A DNA stretch of 58,586 bases from Rheinheimera sp. (GCF_030824435.1 NZ_JAVBXS010000009.1:1-58586), one strand, 5' to 3'. Counted from the first letter of the stretch, positions 35,831 to 45,881 are shown. Numbers and translations: made by a program. Notes: generated from the sequence alone by a model not told the origin.

Positions 35831-36940
35831 ATGCAATTAAATACGCCTGCCGAAATTATTGAAGATATCCGCAACGGTAAAATGGTCATTCTGATGGATG
35901 ACGAAGACCGGGAAAACGAAGGTGATTTAGTGATGGCAGCTGATTATGTCACGCCTGATGCCATTAATTTTATGGCGACTTATGGCCGTGGTTTAATTTG
36001 TCTGACTTTAACCAGAGACAGGTGCAAACAACTGAACCTGAGCCTGATGGTCGACAAAAACAAATCGCAGTTTGCCACTGCTTTTACCTTGTCAATTGAA
36101 GCGGCCGAAGGCGTCACTACCGGTATTTCAGCGGCCGACCGTGCCCGCACTGTCAAAGCTGCAGTGGCGCGTGATGCCAAGGCTTCTGACATAGTACAAC
36201 CTGGTCATATTTTTCCATTGATGGCGCAGGATGGTGGTGTACTGGTGCGCGCCGGTCACACTGAAGCTGGTTGTGATTTAGCCCGTCTGGCGGGTTTAGA
36301 GCCGGCATCTGTCATTGTTGAAATCCTCAATGACGACGGCACTATGGCGCGCCGGCCTGATCTTGAAAAGTTTGCCGCCAAGCACGGCATTAAAATTGGC
36401 ACCATCGCCGATCTGATTGAATACCGTAACCTCAATGAAACCACTATTGAAAAAGTAGCCAGCTGTAAGTTACCAACAGCTTGTGGTGAGTTTGATTTAT
36501 TCACTTTTCGCGACACCATCGACAACCAGATTCATTTTGCCCTGGTAAAAGGCGAGATTCAGCCGGAACAAGCAACTTTAGTGCGGGTGCATTTGCACAA
36601 TACGTTCAGTGACTTGTTGCTGGCAGACCGCGCCGCTAACCGCAGTTTTTCACTGCACAGCGCGATGAAACGTATTAGCGCTGAAGGTGGTGTGCTGGTG
36701 CTGCTGGGTAAACATGAAAGCACTGAAGAGCTGATGGCGACAGTACAGGCGTTTGAAGCCGAAGACAAAGGTGAAAAACCGGTCAGTGCCCCCTGGAAAG
36801 GCACTTCACGCAATGTGGGTGTAGGTTCACAAATTCTGGCTAGCCTTGGGGTTCGTAAAATGCGTTTATTAAGTCAGCCAAAACGCTACCATGCACTGTC
36901 AGGTTTTGGTCTGGAAGTTGTGGACTACGTGTCGGAATAA
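35831..36940 (+). CDS. ribBA: 3,4-DHBP synthase fused to a degenerate GTP cyclohydrolase II domain
   Basis: This 369-residue protein has an intact DHBP synthase half (about residues 1-200) with the acidic [10 protein letters not shown] motif and [15 protein letters not shown]. In the C-terminal half, the place of the GTP cyclohydrolase II zinc and catalytic motif (HSECLTGD..RCDCG) is [16 protein letters not shown], without the zinc cysteines, so that activity is probably lost. This resembles the RibBX type described in Shewanella. A separate ribA would be needed elsewhere. AGGTGAG precedes the start. Confidence 0.93.
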   Translation: MQLNTPAEIIEDIRNGKMVILMDDEDRENEGDLVMAADYVTPDAINFMATYGRGLICLTLTRDRCKQLNLSLMVDKNKSQFATAFTLSIEAAEGVTTGISAADRARTVKAAVARDAKASDIVQPGHIFPLMAQDGGVLVRAGHTEAGCDLARLAGLEPASVIVEILNDDGTMARRPDLEKFAAKHGIKIGTIADLIEYRNLNETTIEKVASCKLPTACGEFDLFTFRDTIDNQIHFALVKGEIQPEQATLVRVHLHNTFSDLLLADRAANRSFSLHSAMKRISAEGGVLVLLGKHESTEELMATVQAFEAEDKGEKPVSAPWKGTSRNVGVGSQILASLGVRKMRLLSQPKRYHALSGFGLEVVDYVSE

Positions 36941-36992
36941 GTCTGATTAAAAACAACAACAAAGAAACACTAGTCGGATGAGGCCCTTGTTG

Positions 36993-37001
36993 TGCTATTA
37001 T
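36993..37001 (+). promoter_or_regulatory. Candidate extended -10 of ribH
   Basis: TGCTATTAT matches an extended -10 (TGnTATAAT-like). It lies about 95 bp upstream of ribH with no good -35. It may give ribH-nusB-thiL-pgpA a promoter independent of ribD-ribBA. Confidence 0.35.
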
Positions 37002-37095
37002 ATGCGGCCTTTTTTACCATCTGTACTGAATGACTGTGGCTATTGATGGCCATCCCTTGTTTAGCAGCAAGGTTTAACAACAACGAGGATTACCC

Positions 37096-37560
37096 ATGCA
37101 AGTGATTGAAGCTGGTTTAGCTGCCAAAGGTAAAAAGTTTGCCATTGTGGTGGCACGTTTTAATAGCTTTATCGTGGAGAGTCTGCTTGAAGGTGCCATC
37201 GATACCCTGAAGCGGGTAGGCGATGTAGCTGACAGCGATATCACAGTAGTGCGGATACCTGGCGCTTTTGAACTGCCACTGGCCGTGCAGAAAGTAGCAC
37301 AAAGCGGTAAATATGATGCGGTGATTGCACTGGGTGCAGTGATCCGTGGTGGTACCCCTCATTTTGAATACGTCGCCGGCGAATGTGTTAAAGGCATAGC
37401 GCAAGTGTCGATGCAACATAATCTGCCAGTCGCTTTTGGCGTACTGACAGTTGAAAGCATTGAACAGGCGATTGAACGTGCAGGCACCAAAATGGGCAAC
37501 AAAGGTGGCGAAGCAGCCATGTCTGCCCTTGAAATGGTTAATGTGTTAGCACAACTCTAG
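37096..37560 (+). CDS. ribH: 6,7-dimethyl-8-ribityllumazine synthase
   Basis: This 154-residue enzyme condenses DHBP with the ribitylaminouracil to form lumazine, the substrate of RibE. The fingerprints are [25 protein letters not shown] and [19 protein letters not shown]. The start ATG 37096 has ACGAGGA upstream. It is followed 9 nt later by nusB. Confidence 0.96.
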   Translation: MQVIEAGLAAKGKKFAIVVARFNSFIVESLLEGAIDTLKRVGDVADSDITVVRIPGAFELPLAVQKVAQSGKYDAVIALGAVIRGGTPHFEYVAGECVKGIAQVSMQHNLPVAFGVLTVESIEQAIERAGTKMGNKGGEAAMSALEMVNVLAQL

Positions 37561-37569
37561 GACTTTTAG

Positions 37570-37983
37570 ATGAAACCAAACGCACGTCGCCAGTCCCGTT
37601 CGCTGGCAGTCCAGGGGGTTTATAGCTGGCAGGTCAGCAAAAACCCTATTGGCGATATTGAACAACAGTTGCTGCTGGAACAAAACACCAAGCATCTGGA
37701 TGTGGCTTATTTTCAGGACATCCTGCGGGGGGTTGCTGTGAACCATGCTGTGCTTGATGAAGCGGTTAAACCTTTTATCGATCGTCCTTTTGAAGAAATC
37801 GATTTGGTGGAAAAAGCCATTTTGCGGGTGTCGGCTTATGAGTTGAAGTTCCGCCTCGATGTGCCATACAAGGTCATCATCAACGAGGCGATTGAACTCG
37901 CCAAGGCCTTCGCCGCTGACGACAGTCACAAGTTCGTTAACGGCATCCTCGATAAAGCAGTGAAGTTACTGCGACCAAATTGA
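37570..37983 (+). CDS. nusB: Transcription antitermination factor NusB
   Basis: This 137-residue all-helical RNA-binding protein works with NusE (S10) in rRNA antitermination. The N-terminal Arg-rich motif is [18 protein letters not shown], and the C-terminal part ([32 protein letters not shown]) is strongly conserved. Tight spacing to ribH. A hairpin separates it from thiL. Confidence 0.96.
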   Translation: MKPNARRQSRSLAVQGVYSWQVSKNPIGDIEQQLLLEQNTKHLDVAYFQDILRGVAVNHAVLDEAVKPFIDRPFEEIDLVEKAILRVSAYELKFRLDVPYKVIINEAIELAKAFAADDSHKFVNGILDKAVKLLRPN

Positions 37984-37984
37984 T

Positions 37985-38011
37985 GGAGAGCCGGCGAAAG
38001 TCGGCTTTTTT
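37985..38011 (+). other. GNRA hairpin between thiL Shine-Dalgarno and start codon
   Basis: GGAGAG (37985-37990) is the only Shine-Dalgarno-like sequence before thiL but lies 21 nt from its ATG. Between them AGCCGGC-GAAA-GTCGGCT (37989-38006) forms a 7-bp stem with a GAAA tetraloop and then five T up to the start. It could bring the Shine-Dalgarno close to the start, or act as an attenuator. Confidence 0.6.
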
Positions 38012-38974
38012 ATGGGCGAATTTGAACTCATCACAGCGTGTTTTAGCCAGGCCGGACGCAGCAGAAGCGATGTTGTCATCGGTGTTGGTGACGATGGTGC
38101 TGTATTGCAGGTGCGCGAAGGTTTTGATCTGGTAGTGACCACAGACACTATGGTTGAAGGTGTGCACTTTTTCCCTGATGTGGATCCCAGAGCACTAGGT
38201 CACAAACTGGTTGCGGTAAATATCAGCGATTTAGCGGCCATGGGTGCTGAACCCAGCTGGTTGTCGTTGGCTATTACTTTGCCAAAAGTCGACAATGTCT
38301 GGCTGCAGGCTTTTGCCGAAGGTTTAAGCGAAACTGCTGACTATTACAATTGTCAGTTGGTAGGCGGCGACACCACCCGTGGGCCTTTAACTTTGACTGT
38401 GATTGCCAAAGGGCTGGTGCCCAAAGGCAAAGCTTTAACCCGCGCCGGCGCCAAAGTAGGTGATTATATTTATGTCACCGGTACTTTGGGAGATGCAGCT
38501 TTAGGGCTGAAACTGGTACAAAACCAGGTTGAAGTCAGTAAAAAACACCGTGCTCATATTTTGCAGCGTTTTCATTACCCAACGGCCCGTGTGGCGCTTG
38601 GTCAGGCTCTTCGTACTATTGCCAGCAGTGCTATGGATATTTCTGATGGTTTATGTGGTGATTTGCCGCATATCCTGCGGCGCTCCAAAGTGGGGGCCAC
38701 TGTTGATGTCAGTAAAATTCCGATGTCGCAGGCGCTCAAAGATAGCTGCGACTGGCAACAGGCGCTCGAGTGTGCGTTATCCGGTGGTGAAGATTACGAG
38801 TTGTTGTTTACCGTACCGGAAGATAAAAGGGGGTCGCTCGAAGTCCTGTTGTCCCCCTATGGTGTGCCTGTGACTTGTATTGGTCGAATTACAGGGGTGG
38901 CAGGTAAACTCGAACTTCGAAACGCCGATCAGCTGTTTGTTTATCAGCATCAGGGATATCAACACTTCGAATGA
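38012..38974 (+). CDS. thiL: Thiamine-monophosphate kinase
   Basis: This 320-residue ATP-dependent kinase makes thiamine diphosphate from thiamine monophosphate. It shows GVGDDGAVL, TTDTMVEGVHFF, NISDLAAMGAEP, GGDTTRGPL and LSGGEDYELLF. The N-terminus MGEFELI matches the family, which fixes ATG 38012 despite the unusual ribosome binding region. It overlaps pgpA by 4 nt. Confidence 0.95.
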   Translation: MGEFELITACFSQAGRSRSDVVIGVGDDGAVLQVREGFDLVVTTDTMVEGVHFFPDVDPRALGHKLVAVNISDLAAMGAEPSWLSLAITLPKVDNVWLQAFAEGLSETADYYNCQLVGGDTTRGPLTLTVIAKGLVPKGKALTRAGAKVGDYIYVTGTLGDAALGLKLVQNQVEVSKKHRAHILQRFHYPTARVALGQALRTIASSAMDISDGLCGDLPHILRRSKVGATVDVSKIPMSQALKDSCDWQQALECALSGGEDYELLFTVPEDKRGSLEVLLSPYGVPVTCIGRITGVAGKLELRNADQLFVYQHQGYQHFE

Positions 38975-39447
38975 AACCCCATCCATTTCATCTGAATAAA
39001 TGGCAACATTGGCTGGCTCTGGGTTTTGGCAGTGGTCTGGCGCCTAAAGCACCAGGCACCTTTGGCACCCTGGCTGCTTTGCCGCTGGTCTGGTTATTGG
39101 CCATGTTGCCTTTGGGTTGGTCGGCGGCTTTAATAGTGGCCGGCGCCGTGCTTGGGGTTTACCTTTGTGATCATGTCAGTCGTGATATTGGCGCAAAAGA
39201 TCACGGTGCTATTGTCTGGGATGAAATAGTAGGTTTTGCCATTACGCTGTGGGCTGTGCCTGTTAGCATCCAAAATGTGCTGGTTGCTTTTGTGTTATTC
39301 CGGCTGTTGGATATTGCTAAACCCTGGCCTATCCGCTGGTTTGACCGCAATCTGCAGGGTGGGTTAGGCGTGATGATGGATGATATTGTCGCCGGAGTAC
39401 TGGCCTGCCTGCTGCTTCATAGTGTATGGTTACCTCTCCAATTGTAA
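38971..39447 (+). CDS. pgpA: Phosphatidylglycerophosphatase A
   Basis: This 158-residue inner-membrane phosphatase forms phosphatidylglycerol. Family motifs are GFGSGLAPKAPGTFGTLAALP, DHGAIVWDEIVGF and MMDDIVAGV, with three to four hydrophobic helices. ATGA overlap with thiL suggests coupled translation; the gene order thiL-pgpA is common. Confidence 0.94.
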   Translation: MKPHPFHLNKWQHWLALGFGSGLAPKAPGTFGTLAALPLVWLLAMLPLGWSAALIVAGAVLGVYLCDHVSRDIGAKDHGAIVWDEIVGFAITLWAVPVSIQNVLVAFVLFRLLDIAKPWPIRWFDRNLQGGLGVMMDDIVAGVLACLLLHSVWLPLQL

Positions 39448-39474
39448 TTCCCGGTTAACCTGTTGCAGGTCGTT

Positions 39475-42400
39475 ATGAATTCTGCCCCTTTGTTTTTGTT
39501 ATTACTGCTTTTTTTCTCCTCTTTTATCCATGCTCAGCAGCCTCAGTCTATCTACGATTACGATATCAAACAGTGGACAGCTGCCGATGGTTTATCCAAT
39601 AACTCAGTGCGGGCTGTTACCCAGGATCAGCAAGGTTATTTATGGATAGGTACCTTAACCGGGCTGAATCGTTTTGACGGTAATAAGTTTGATGTGTTTA
39701 CCTCACAAGCCAACAGACACCTGATCAGCAACACTATTACCAGGCTGTTAACAGACAGTAACGGTTATATCTGGGTCGGGACCCGTTCGGGTTTATCTGG
39801 TGTAAATAGTGCAACCTTGAAGTTTGACCGTTACCCTATTTTGGGTGAAGTGACTGCCATAGTCGAAGTTGCGCCGGACGAAATCTGGGTGGCGGCAGAT
39901 AATCTGTTTCGGGTCAAAGAGGGCAAAATAAGCCGGGTAGAGCAGGTAAAAGAGCAGGTCAATCAGCTTGAAGTCACGCCGACAGATGTTTGGATCAGCA
40001 GCAGCAAATTTTTATATAAAATCTCCAGAACAGGTCAGCTTGATAAGCTAACGCTGCCAGCCGATCTGGCCCAACATCCGATTTATGATTTATTGTGGGA
40101 ACATGACAGTATGCATCTGGCCAGCGAACAGGGTTATTACCATGTTGGCGCCGATCAGCATTTTCACCGTTGTCCTTTGCCACTGCGCGATTCCAAAGCT
40201 GTTTATAAGCTGTTTCATGATAAACAACAGGGCGACTGGGTATCGGGTTACAGCGAACTGTTTCATCGCCACCAGGATCAGGACTGGCAGGTGATCAGCC
40301 GTGATGAACTGGGCAGCTCCACTTTGTTTACCGATATTTACCAGGACAGGCAGCAGAACGTTTGGCTGGGAAGTTTTGGTGATGGTATTTACCGTGCTTC
40401 CAGAGGCAAAATAAAACGTATTGTAGGTAAAAACCAGCCGGACGAAGTGGTGCGCAGTGTAGCCACAGCTGCGGATGGCCGTTTGTTGTTGGCTTTACAA
40501 CAGGGGCTGGGTTTTCTTGATGCCAGTCATCAGTTTTCGCCGATAACCACTGCACAAAATATCAGTCTGGGTACCATCCAAGATATGCAACAGGATGGCC
40601 GGGACTGGTTGCTGGCAGCCGACAGCGGGGTTTACCGGTTAAATCCGGATAACGGTGACTTACAGCTGTTGGACCCGGTGTTACAAGGTGTAAAAGCACG
40701 TGTGGTAAAACCCAGAGTTGCCGGTGGATTCTGGCTGGGGACCAGTGCCGGTATTTATCAATATCAGCACGGCAAACTCAGTGTTTTTGCCGGCAACAAT
40801 GAACTTGAGTCCACTGTTATTACTTATATTGAAGATCAGGGCGACAAACTATTGATCGGTACCACCAGAGGTGGATTTCAGTATCAAAAAGAGAAGTTGT
40901 TACGTATTGGTCTTGGCAGCCCCTTGTATAATGCTTATGTCAGCAGTTTGTTGTGGCGAAAAGATGGCACCTTGCTGGCGTCCACTATTGATGATGGTTT
41001 GTTTATCCGTCAGTTTGACGGTAAATGGCTGCAGTTTGACACCGCCAATGGTCTGCCTTTTGAACCTATTGTCAGTTTGTATGACGACATCCAATCCGGT
41101 TATGTCTGGGCCAGCACCCTCAAAGGTATTTTCCGTTTCCACCCGGCCGATCTGGTACGTAACGATCAAAGTAAATCTTTGTTTGAACAGGTACTGACAC
41201 CATTCGATCGCCAGCTTGGTACCGCGCCTGGCCGTTGTTGTAACGGCACCGGACACAGCAAGGTGGCTATGCTGGATCAGCAGTTGTATTACCCAACCCT
41301 GAAAGGGCTGGTGTCTGTGCCGCTTAATTTTAAAGGCGGCCCCAACACGACCAGCAGACCTCTGTTGCAACAGGTTGTGTCGCAGCAGCGCAATTACGAA
41401 GTGCAACCGGCACAAAGCCGTCAGGTGATGGCGACTGACGAACGCAATTTAACGTTACGTTACACCGCTGTCGATTTCCTGACCCCGGCAGCATTGGAGT
41501 TTAGGTATCAGCTAAAAGGTTTTGATGCAGGCTGGCATTATGTCGGCAGCAGAAGGGAAGCGATTTATACCAATTTGCCACCTGGCATCTATCAGTTTCA
41601 GTTGCAAAGCCGGCAAAGTACCCAAAGCTGGGAATTGGCGCAAAATACTGAGCTTGAGCTGGTGATCCCCAAACGTTTTGATGAAACTATTATTTACCGT
41701 GGTCTCTGGTTGCTGCTTGCACTGATTATTTTGTATGGCCTGTTTTGGCTTGGCCGGCGCAATAACCAGCTTAGAGAAGCTTCATTAACCAAATTGGTAA
41801 AACAACGCACTCAGGAGCTGGAAAACAGCAACACCCGGCTGAATGAGCTGAACGAACAATTATCACAACTGACGCACAAAGACCCGTTAACCGGCCTGCG
41901 CAACAGGCGTTTTATGTTTGAGCAGCTGCCCAAAGATATTGAACATTATCAGCGCAACCGAGAGTCGATGCTGGCGCAAAATAAATGTATTGCACTTATT
42001 CATCTGGATTTGGATAACTTTAAACATATCAACGACAAATACGGCAATAGCGCCGGTGACAGCGTATTACAACAAATCAGTGGTCTGCTGATCCGCGAAA
42101 CCCGGGGTTCAGATTATGTGGTGCGTTACGCCGGTGAAGAATTTATGCTGGTACTCAGAGATGTGCCGCAGGACTTAGTGAAAGAGTTTGCTTTGCGGTT
42201 AAACGAACTGGTGGCGCTGGAGTCGTTTTTGTTACCGGATGGCAGGGCAGTGCGGTTAAATTGTTCTATTGGTTATGCCTTGTATCCGCTTGATTTGTTA
42301 GGTGGCCAACTGATTGGCTGGGAAGTATCTCTGCAATTGGCCGAGCTTGCGCTTTTCCATGTGAAGCATGCCGGACGTAATGGGGTTGCCAGTATCTTGT

Positions 42401-42531
42401 TTGATCAGCAGGTTGATGCTTTTGAGTTTGAAGACAGTAATCATATTGAAGCTCAGGTAGAAAAATTCCTGGCTGGCAGTGTGGCCTGGTTTGATTTAAC
42501 TTTATGTAAAGTAGGTAAAGCCAATCCCTAA
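39475..42531 (+). CDS. Periplasmic propeller sensor diguanylate cyclase
   Basis: This 1018-residue membrane sensor has a signal peptide (residues 1-20, ending FIHAQQ), about twelve Reg_prop-type beta-propeller repeats (DQQGYLWIGTLTGLNRFDG, DSNGYIWVGTRSGLS and others, about 25-600), a Y_Y_Y domain (about 660-735), one transmembrane helix (about 742-762), a short coiled coil (TKLVKQRTQELENSNTRLNELNEQL) and a GGDEF domain. The active-site motif is AGEEF at 886-890 and an inhibitory RxxD (RGSD) is present at 877-880. It probably makes c-di-GMP on a periplasmic signal; activity of the AGEEF variant is not certain. Confidence 0.88.
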   Translation: MNSAPLFLLLLLFFSSFIHAQQPQSIYDYDIKQWTAADGLSNNSVRAVTQDQQGYLWIGTLTGLNRFDGNKFDVFTSQANRHLISNTITRLLTDSNGYIWVGTRSGLSGVNSATLKFDRYPILGEVTAIVEVAPDEIWVAADNLFRVKEGKISRVEQVKEQVNQLEVTPTDVWISSSKFLYKISRTGQLDKLTLPADLAQHPIYDLLWEHDSMHLASEQGYYHVGADQHFHRCPLPLRDSKAVYKLFHDKQQGDWVSGYSELFHRHQDQDWQVISRDELGSSTLFTDIYQDRQQNVWLGSFGDGIYRASRGKIKRIVGKNQPDEVVRSVATAADGRLLLALQQGLGFLDASHQFSPITTAQNISLGTIQDMQQDGRDWLLAADSGVYRLNPDNGDLQLLDPVLQGVKARVVKPRVAGGFWLGTSAGIYQYQHGKLSVFAGNNELESTVITYIEDQGDKLLIGTTRGGFQYQKEKLLRIGLGSPLYNAYVSSLLWRKDGTLLASTIDDGLFIRQFDGKWLQFDTANGLPFEPIVSLYDDIQSGYVWASTLKGIFRFHPADLVRNDQSKSLFEQVLTPFDRQLGTAPGRCCNGTGHSKVAMLDQQLYYPTLKGLVSVPLNFKGGPNTTSRPLLQQVVSQQRNYEVQPAQSRQVMATDERNLTLRYTAVDFLTPAALEFRYQLKGFDAGWHYVGSRREAIYTNLPPGIYQFQLQSRQSTQSWELAQNTELELVIPKRFDETIIYRGLWLLLALIILYGLFWLGRRNNQLREASLTKLVKQRTQELENSNTRLNELNEQLSQLTHKDPLTGLRNRRFMFEQLPKDIEHYQRNRESMLAQNKCIALIHLDLDNFKHINDKYGNSAGDSVLQQISGLLIRETRGSDYVVRYAGEEFMLVLRDVPQDLVKEFALRLNELVALESFLLPDGRAVRLNCSIGYALYPLDLLGGQLIGWEVSLQLAELALFHVKHAGRNGVASILFDQQVDAFEFEDSNHIEAQVEKFLAGSVAWFDLTLCKVGKANP

Positions 42532-42557
42532 CAAAGGCTGTGTCAGCTGCAATTGAT

Positions 42558-42592
42558 ATAAAAAAGCCCGGTGAAGAAACCGGGCTTTTTAT
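42558..42592 (+). terminator. Bidirectional terminator between sensor gene and dxs
   Basis: AAAAAGCCCGG / CCGGGCTTTTT with an 8-nt loop. A-runs on one side and T-runs on the other let it stop the rightward sensor transcript and the leftward dxs transcript. Confidence 0.93.
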
Positions 42593-42670
42593 ATGGACTG
42601 GATGTAACGTACTGTTGAATCACCAAAAAACCGCTGATAGTCAGCACTGTGGCTGCTCAGCGTGCGGTGA

Positions 42671-44542
42671 TTAAACGGGGTGTTGCGCCATAAATTGCTG
42701 AATACGCGTCAGGATGCCCGCACTATCAAGCCCCAGTTCTGCATATAACTCTTCTTGCGAGCCGTGGCGGATAAACTGATCCGGCAAGCCTAAATTTAAT
42801 AAAGTGAACTGAAGCCGAAGCGCAGCTACAGCTTCGTTCACCGCTGAGCCTGCACCACCTGCTATCGCATTATCTTCTATTGTCACCAGCGTCTGATGTG
42901 AGGCTGCCAGCTGTTGTAATAAAGCTAAATCCAAAGGCTTAACAAAACGCATATCTACCAGCGTGGCATCCAGAGCTTCTGCAGCAGCAACGGCCTGATG
43001 CAACAGCGGGCCAAAACAGAGAATGGCGGTATTTTTGCCCTGACGCACAGTGCGGCTTTGGCCTATTGGCAGCAAATTCATTTGGCTTTGTGCTTCAGTG
43101 CCATTGGCATAACCACGCGGGTAACGCACTGCCGCCGGGCCTTTGTGCATATACCCTGTGTACAACATCTGGCGGCATTCGTTTTCATCCGAAGGTGCCA
43201 TGATCAGCATATTTGGAATAGCGCGCATATAACTTAAATCAAAAGCACCCTGATGGGTGGCACCGTCAGCACCAACAATACCGGCGCGGTCTACGGCAAA
43301 CAACACGTCAAGATTTTGCAAAGCCACATCGTGAATAAGCTGATCATAAGCCCGTTGTAAAAAGCTGGAATAAATAGCCACTACCGGTTTTAAACCATCA
43401 ATCGCCATACCTGCCGCCAGAGTAACGGCGTGTTGTTCGGCAATCGCCACGTCAAAATAACGGTCCGGATAAGTTTTTGAAAAACGGACTAAATCTGAAC
43501 CTTCGCGCATTGCTGGCGTAATAGCCTGCAGTTTTGCGTCCTGCGCCGCCATATCACACACCCAGTTGCCAAAAATATTGGAAAAATTTGGTTTACCGGC
43601 TTTTTTGGCGGGTTTGTTCTGAGCACTTGGGTCAAATTTACTGACGGCATGATAACCAATAGGATCTTGCTCAGCCGGGGCGTAACCTTTGCCTTTTTTG
43701 GTGACCACATGCAGCAGTTGTGGGCCTTTGAGCTGACGCATATTACGGATGGTGTCGACCAATGTAACCACATCATGGCCATCAATAGGGCCTATATAGT
43801 TAAAACCCAGCTCTTCAAAAAAAGTACCAGGGGTCACCATACCTTTAAAATGTTCTTCGGCGCGGCTGGCCAGTTCATGCAAAGGCGTGCCGCTTAAAAT
43901 CTTTTTGCCACCTTCACGCAGGCTGGTATAAAAATTCCCCGATAAAATACGGGCAAAATAACGGTTTAACGCACCGACGTTTTCTGAAATCGACATTTCG
44001 TTGTCGTTCAGAATCACCAGCATATCGGGTTTTACTTCACCGGCGTGGTTTAAGGCTTCAAACGCCATACCAGCGGTAATAGCGCCATCACCAATTACGG
44101 CAACTACTTTGCGGTTTTTTTGCTCGGCTTTGGCGGCAATGGCCATACCCAAAGCAGCGCTGATGGAGGTACTGGAATGACCCACTGTTAAAGTGTCGTA
44201 TTCACTTTCTTCGCGGCAAGGGAAAGGGTGTAAACCGTCCAGCTGGCGAATGGTTGGCATACGGTCGCGTCTGCCGGTCAGAATTTTATGCGGATAAGCC
44301 TGATGGCCCACATCCCAGATTAAACGGTCAAAAGGCGTGTTGTAGACATAATGCAAAGCAACTGTCAGCTCAATAGTGCCAAGACCAGAGGCAAAATGGC
44401 CACTGCTTTGACTGACCGATTTTAATAAATAGTCCCGCAGCTCATGACTGAGTTTACTCAGTTGCTCTTGGGGCAACTGGCGCAGCTCTCCAGGCAGATT
44501 GGCTTTGGCTAACAGTGGGTAATCAAGAATATCGGGCGCCAT
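42671..44542 (-). CDS. dxs: 1-deoxy-D-xylulose-5-phosphate synthase
   Basis: This 623-residue thiamine-diphosphate enzyme carries out the first step of the MEP isoprenoid pathway. The ThDP motif is [18 protein letters not shown]...[12 protein letters not shown], and the transketolase-like middle has [14 protein letters not shown] and [18 protein letters not shown]. The length matches E. coli Dxs (620). It is the last gene of xseB-ispA-dxs, 15 nt after ispA. Confidence 0.97.
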   Translation of the reverse strand: MAPDILDYPLLAKANLPGELRQLPQEQLSKLSHELRDYLLKSVSQSSGHFASGLGTIELTVALHYVYNTPFDRLIWDVGHQAYPHKILTGRRDRMPTIRQLDGLHPFPCREESEYDTLTVGHSSTSISAALGMAIAAKAEQKNRKVVAVIGDGAITAGMAFEALNHAGEVKPDMLVILNDNEMSISENVGALNRYFARILSGNFYTSLREGGKKILSGTPLHELASRAEEHFKGMVTPGTFFEELGFNYIGPIDGHDVVTLVDTIRNMRQLKGPQLLHVVTKKGKGYAPAEQDPIGYHAVSKFDPSAQNKPAKKAGKPNFSNIFGNWVCDMAAQDAKLQAITPAMREGSDLVRFSKTYPDRYFDVAIAEQHAVTLAAGMAIDGLKPVVAIYSSFLQRAYDQLIHDVALQNLDVLFAVDRAGIVGADGATHQGAFDLSYMRAIPNMLIMAPSDENECRQMLYTGYMHKGPAAVRYPRGYANGTEAQSQMNLLPIGQSRTVRQGKNTAILCFGPLLHQAVAAAEALDATLVDMRFVKPLDLALLQQLAASHQTLVTIEDNAIAGGAGSAVNEAVAALRLQFTLLNLGLPDQFIRHGSQEELYAELGLDSAGILTRIQQFMAQHPV

Positions 44543-44557
44543 AAACTAAAACCTTGG

Positions 44558-45445
44558 TCAAAAGCTGCGTGCAATTACGTAGTGGGCAAATGCGCTGAGT
44601 TGTTGGGTGTCATAAGGTAACACAGAAAGTGCGTCTTTGGCTTGTGCAAAGAGTTGCTGCGCCTTGGCTTTGGCAACCTCTAAACCAAGCAAAGCCGGGT
44701 AGGTGGCTTTATTGGCTTGTTGATCAGAACCCTGAGGTTTACCCAAAGTGGCAGTATCACCTTCAATGTCGAGAATATCGTCCTGCACCTGAAATGCCAG
44801 GCCCAATGCCCTTGCATACTGCACTAAAGCGGCAAGTTCTGCTTCATCACGTTTGGGGCTGCATAACCAGGCCATTTGTACGGCTGATTCAATTAAAGCG
44901 CCGGTTTTTAGCTGATGCATGGCTTCTAAGGCATTGACTGTCATTGCTTTATTGGTGTGGGCCAAGTCAATGGCCTGACCACCGCACATACCGTTATAAC
45001 CTGAGTGCAGCGCCAGTTGCTGCACCATCAATAGCCGCTCTTTAAAATTCACTTGCTGATAAGGGTGTGACGCCAGCACTTCAAAAGCGATGGCCTGCAA
45101 CGCATCACCTGCCAGAATAGCTGTGGCTTCGTTAAATGCTTTGTGACAGGTTGGCCGGCCACGACGTAAATCGTCATTATCCATGGCTGGTAAGTCGTCG
45201 TGAATCAGTGAATAAGTGTGTAAACACTCCAGCGCCATAGCCGGAGCGTCTAAATCTTCCAGACTGGCACCCAGCATCTGGCCACAACTGTACACCAGAA
45301 AAGGTCTTATTCTTTTACCGCCGGATAACAGGCTGTATTGCATAGCCTGCAACAATTCAGCATCGGTATTGACTCTGGCATGCAACAGGGCCGCCATTTT
45401 TTGCTCTACTCTTTGCTGGTAGAGCGGCAATACAGTTAACGCCAC
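44558..45445 (-). CDS. ispA: Farnesyl diphosphate synthase (geranyltranstransferase)
   Basis: This 295-residue prenyltransferase has both Asp-rich motifs: first DDLPAMDNDDLRRG, second QDDILDIEGD. GTG 45445 (VALTVLPLYQQ) is chosen because AGGAG lies 7 nt upstream, at the end of xseB; a longer reading overlaps xseB. It is in operon between xseB and dxs. Confidence 0.95.
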   Translation of the reverse strand: MALTVLPLYQQRVEQKMAALLHARVNTDAELLQAMQYSLLSGGKRIRPFLVYSCGQMLGASLEDLDAPAMALECLHTYSLIHDDLPAMDNDDLRRGRPTCHKAFNEATAILAGDALQAIAFEVLASHPYQQVNFKERLLMVQQLALHSGYNGMCGGQAIDLAHTNKAMTVNALEAMHQLKTGALIESAVQMAWLCSPKRDEAELAALVQYARALGLAFQVQDDILDIEGDTATLGKPQGSDQQANKATYPALLGLEVAKAKAQQLFAQAKDALSVLPYDTQQLSAFAHYVIARSF

Positions 45446-45446
45446 T

Positions 45447-45692
45447 TTATTCTCCTGCTGGTGGGGTAAAAGCAACCAGTTGTTCACCGTTGTTTTGTTG
45501 CAGCAGAATTTGCACCTTTTGCTCGGCAGACTGCAATTGCTGCTGGCTGGCGCGGGTCAGGGCAACACCCCGTTCAAATTGTTGCAGCGCATCATCGAGC
45601 GACAAATCACCTTGTTCCAGCTGTTGCACTATAGCTTCCAGCTCGGCGATCATCTGCTCAAATTGCTGCGGATTTGCTTGCTTTTTACTCAT
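45447..45692 (-). CDS. xseB: Exodeoxyribonuclease VII small subunit
   Basis: This 81-residue subunit has the family motif FEQMIAELEAIVQQLEQGDLSLDDALQQFERGVALTR, two helices forming a hairpin. It partners XseA in degrading single-stranded DNA. It is the first gene of the operon, and its end carries the ispA ribosome binding site. Confidence 0.95.
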   Translation of the reverse strand: MSKKQANPQQFEQMIAELEAIVQQLEQGDLSLDDALQQFERGVALTRASQQQLQSAEQKVQILLQQNNGEQLVAFTPPAGE

Positions 45693-45798
45693 AATCCGGC
45701 CTTTTTAAAAGTGTGCGCAAAGTTACCTCAGAGCTTGGCTATGGTCAATCAGAATGGCTGTCACGGCAACTAAATTTGAATCACAAATCAAATAATTT

Positions 45799-45825
45799 TA
45801 AGCATTTACTGCTATTGGTCGATAA
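45799..45825 (+). promoter_or_regulatory. Sigma28 (FliA)-type promoter of pomAB
   Basis: TAAGCATT, an 11-nt spacer, and GTCGATAA match the sigma28 consensus TAAAGTTT-N11-GCCGATAA in 5 of 8 and 7 of 8 positions with exact spacing. It lies 56 bp upstream of pomA, a class of gene often under sigma28. Confidence 0.7.
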
Positions 45826-45881
45826 CTCACTATAAGCTAAGATAAATCTGATATTTGGTATGTATTTTTCGGGAGAATAAT

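Noticed and set aside
36941-37095. FMN riboswitch upstream of ribH
   Set aside because: The conserved FMN aptamer segments are absent; only an extended -10-like sequence is seen.
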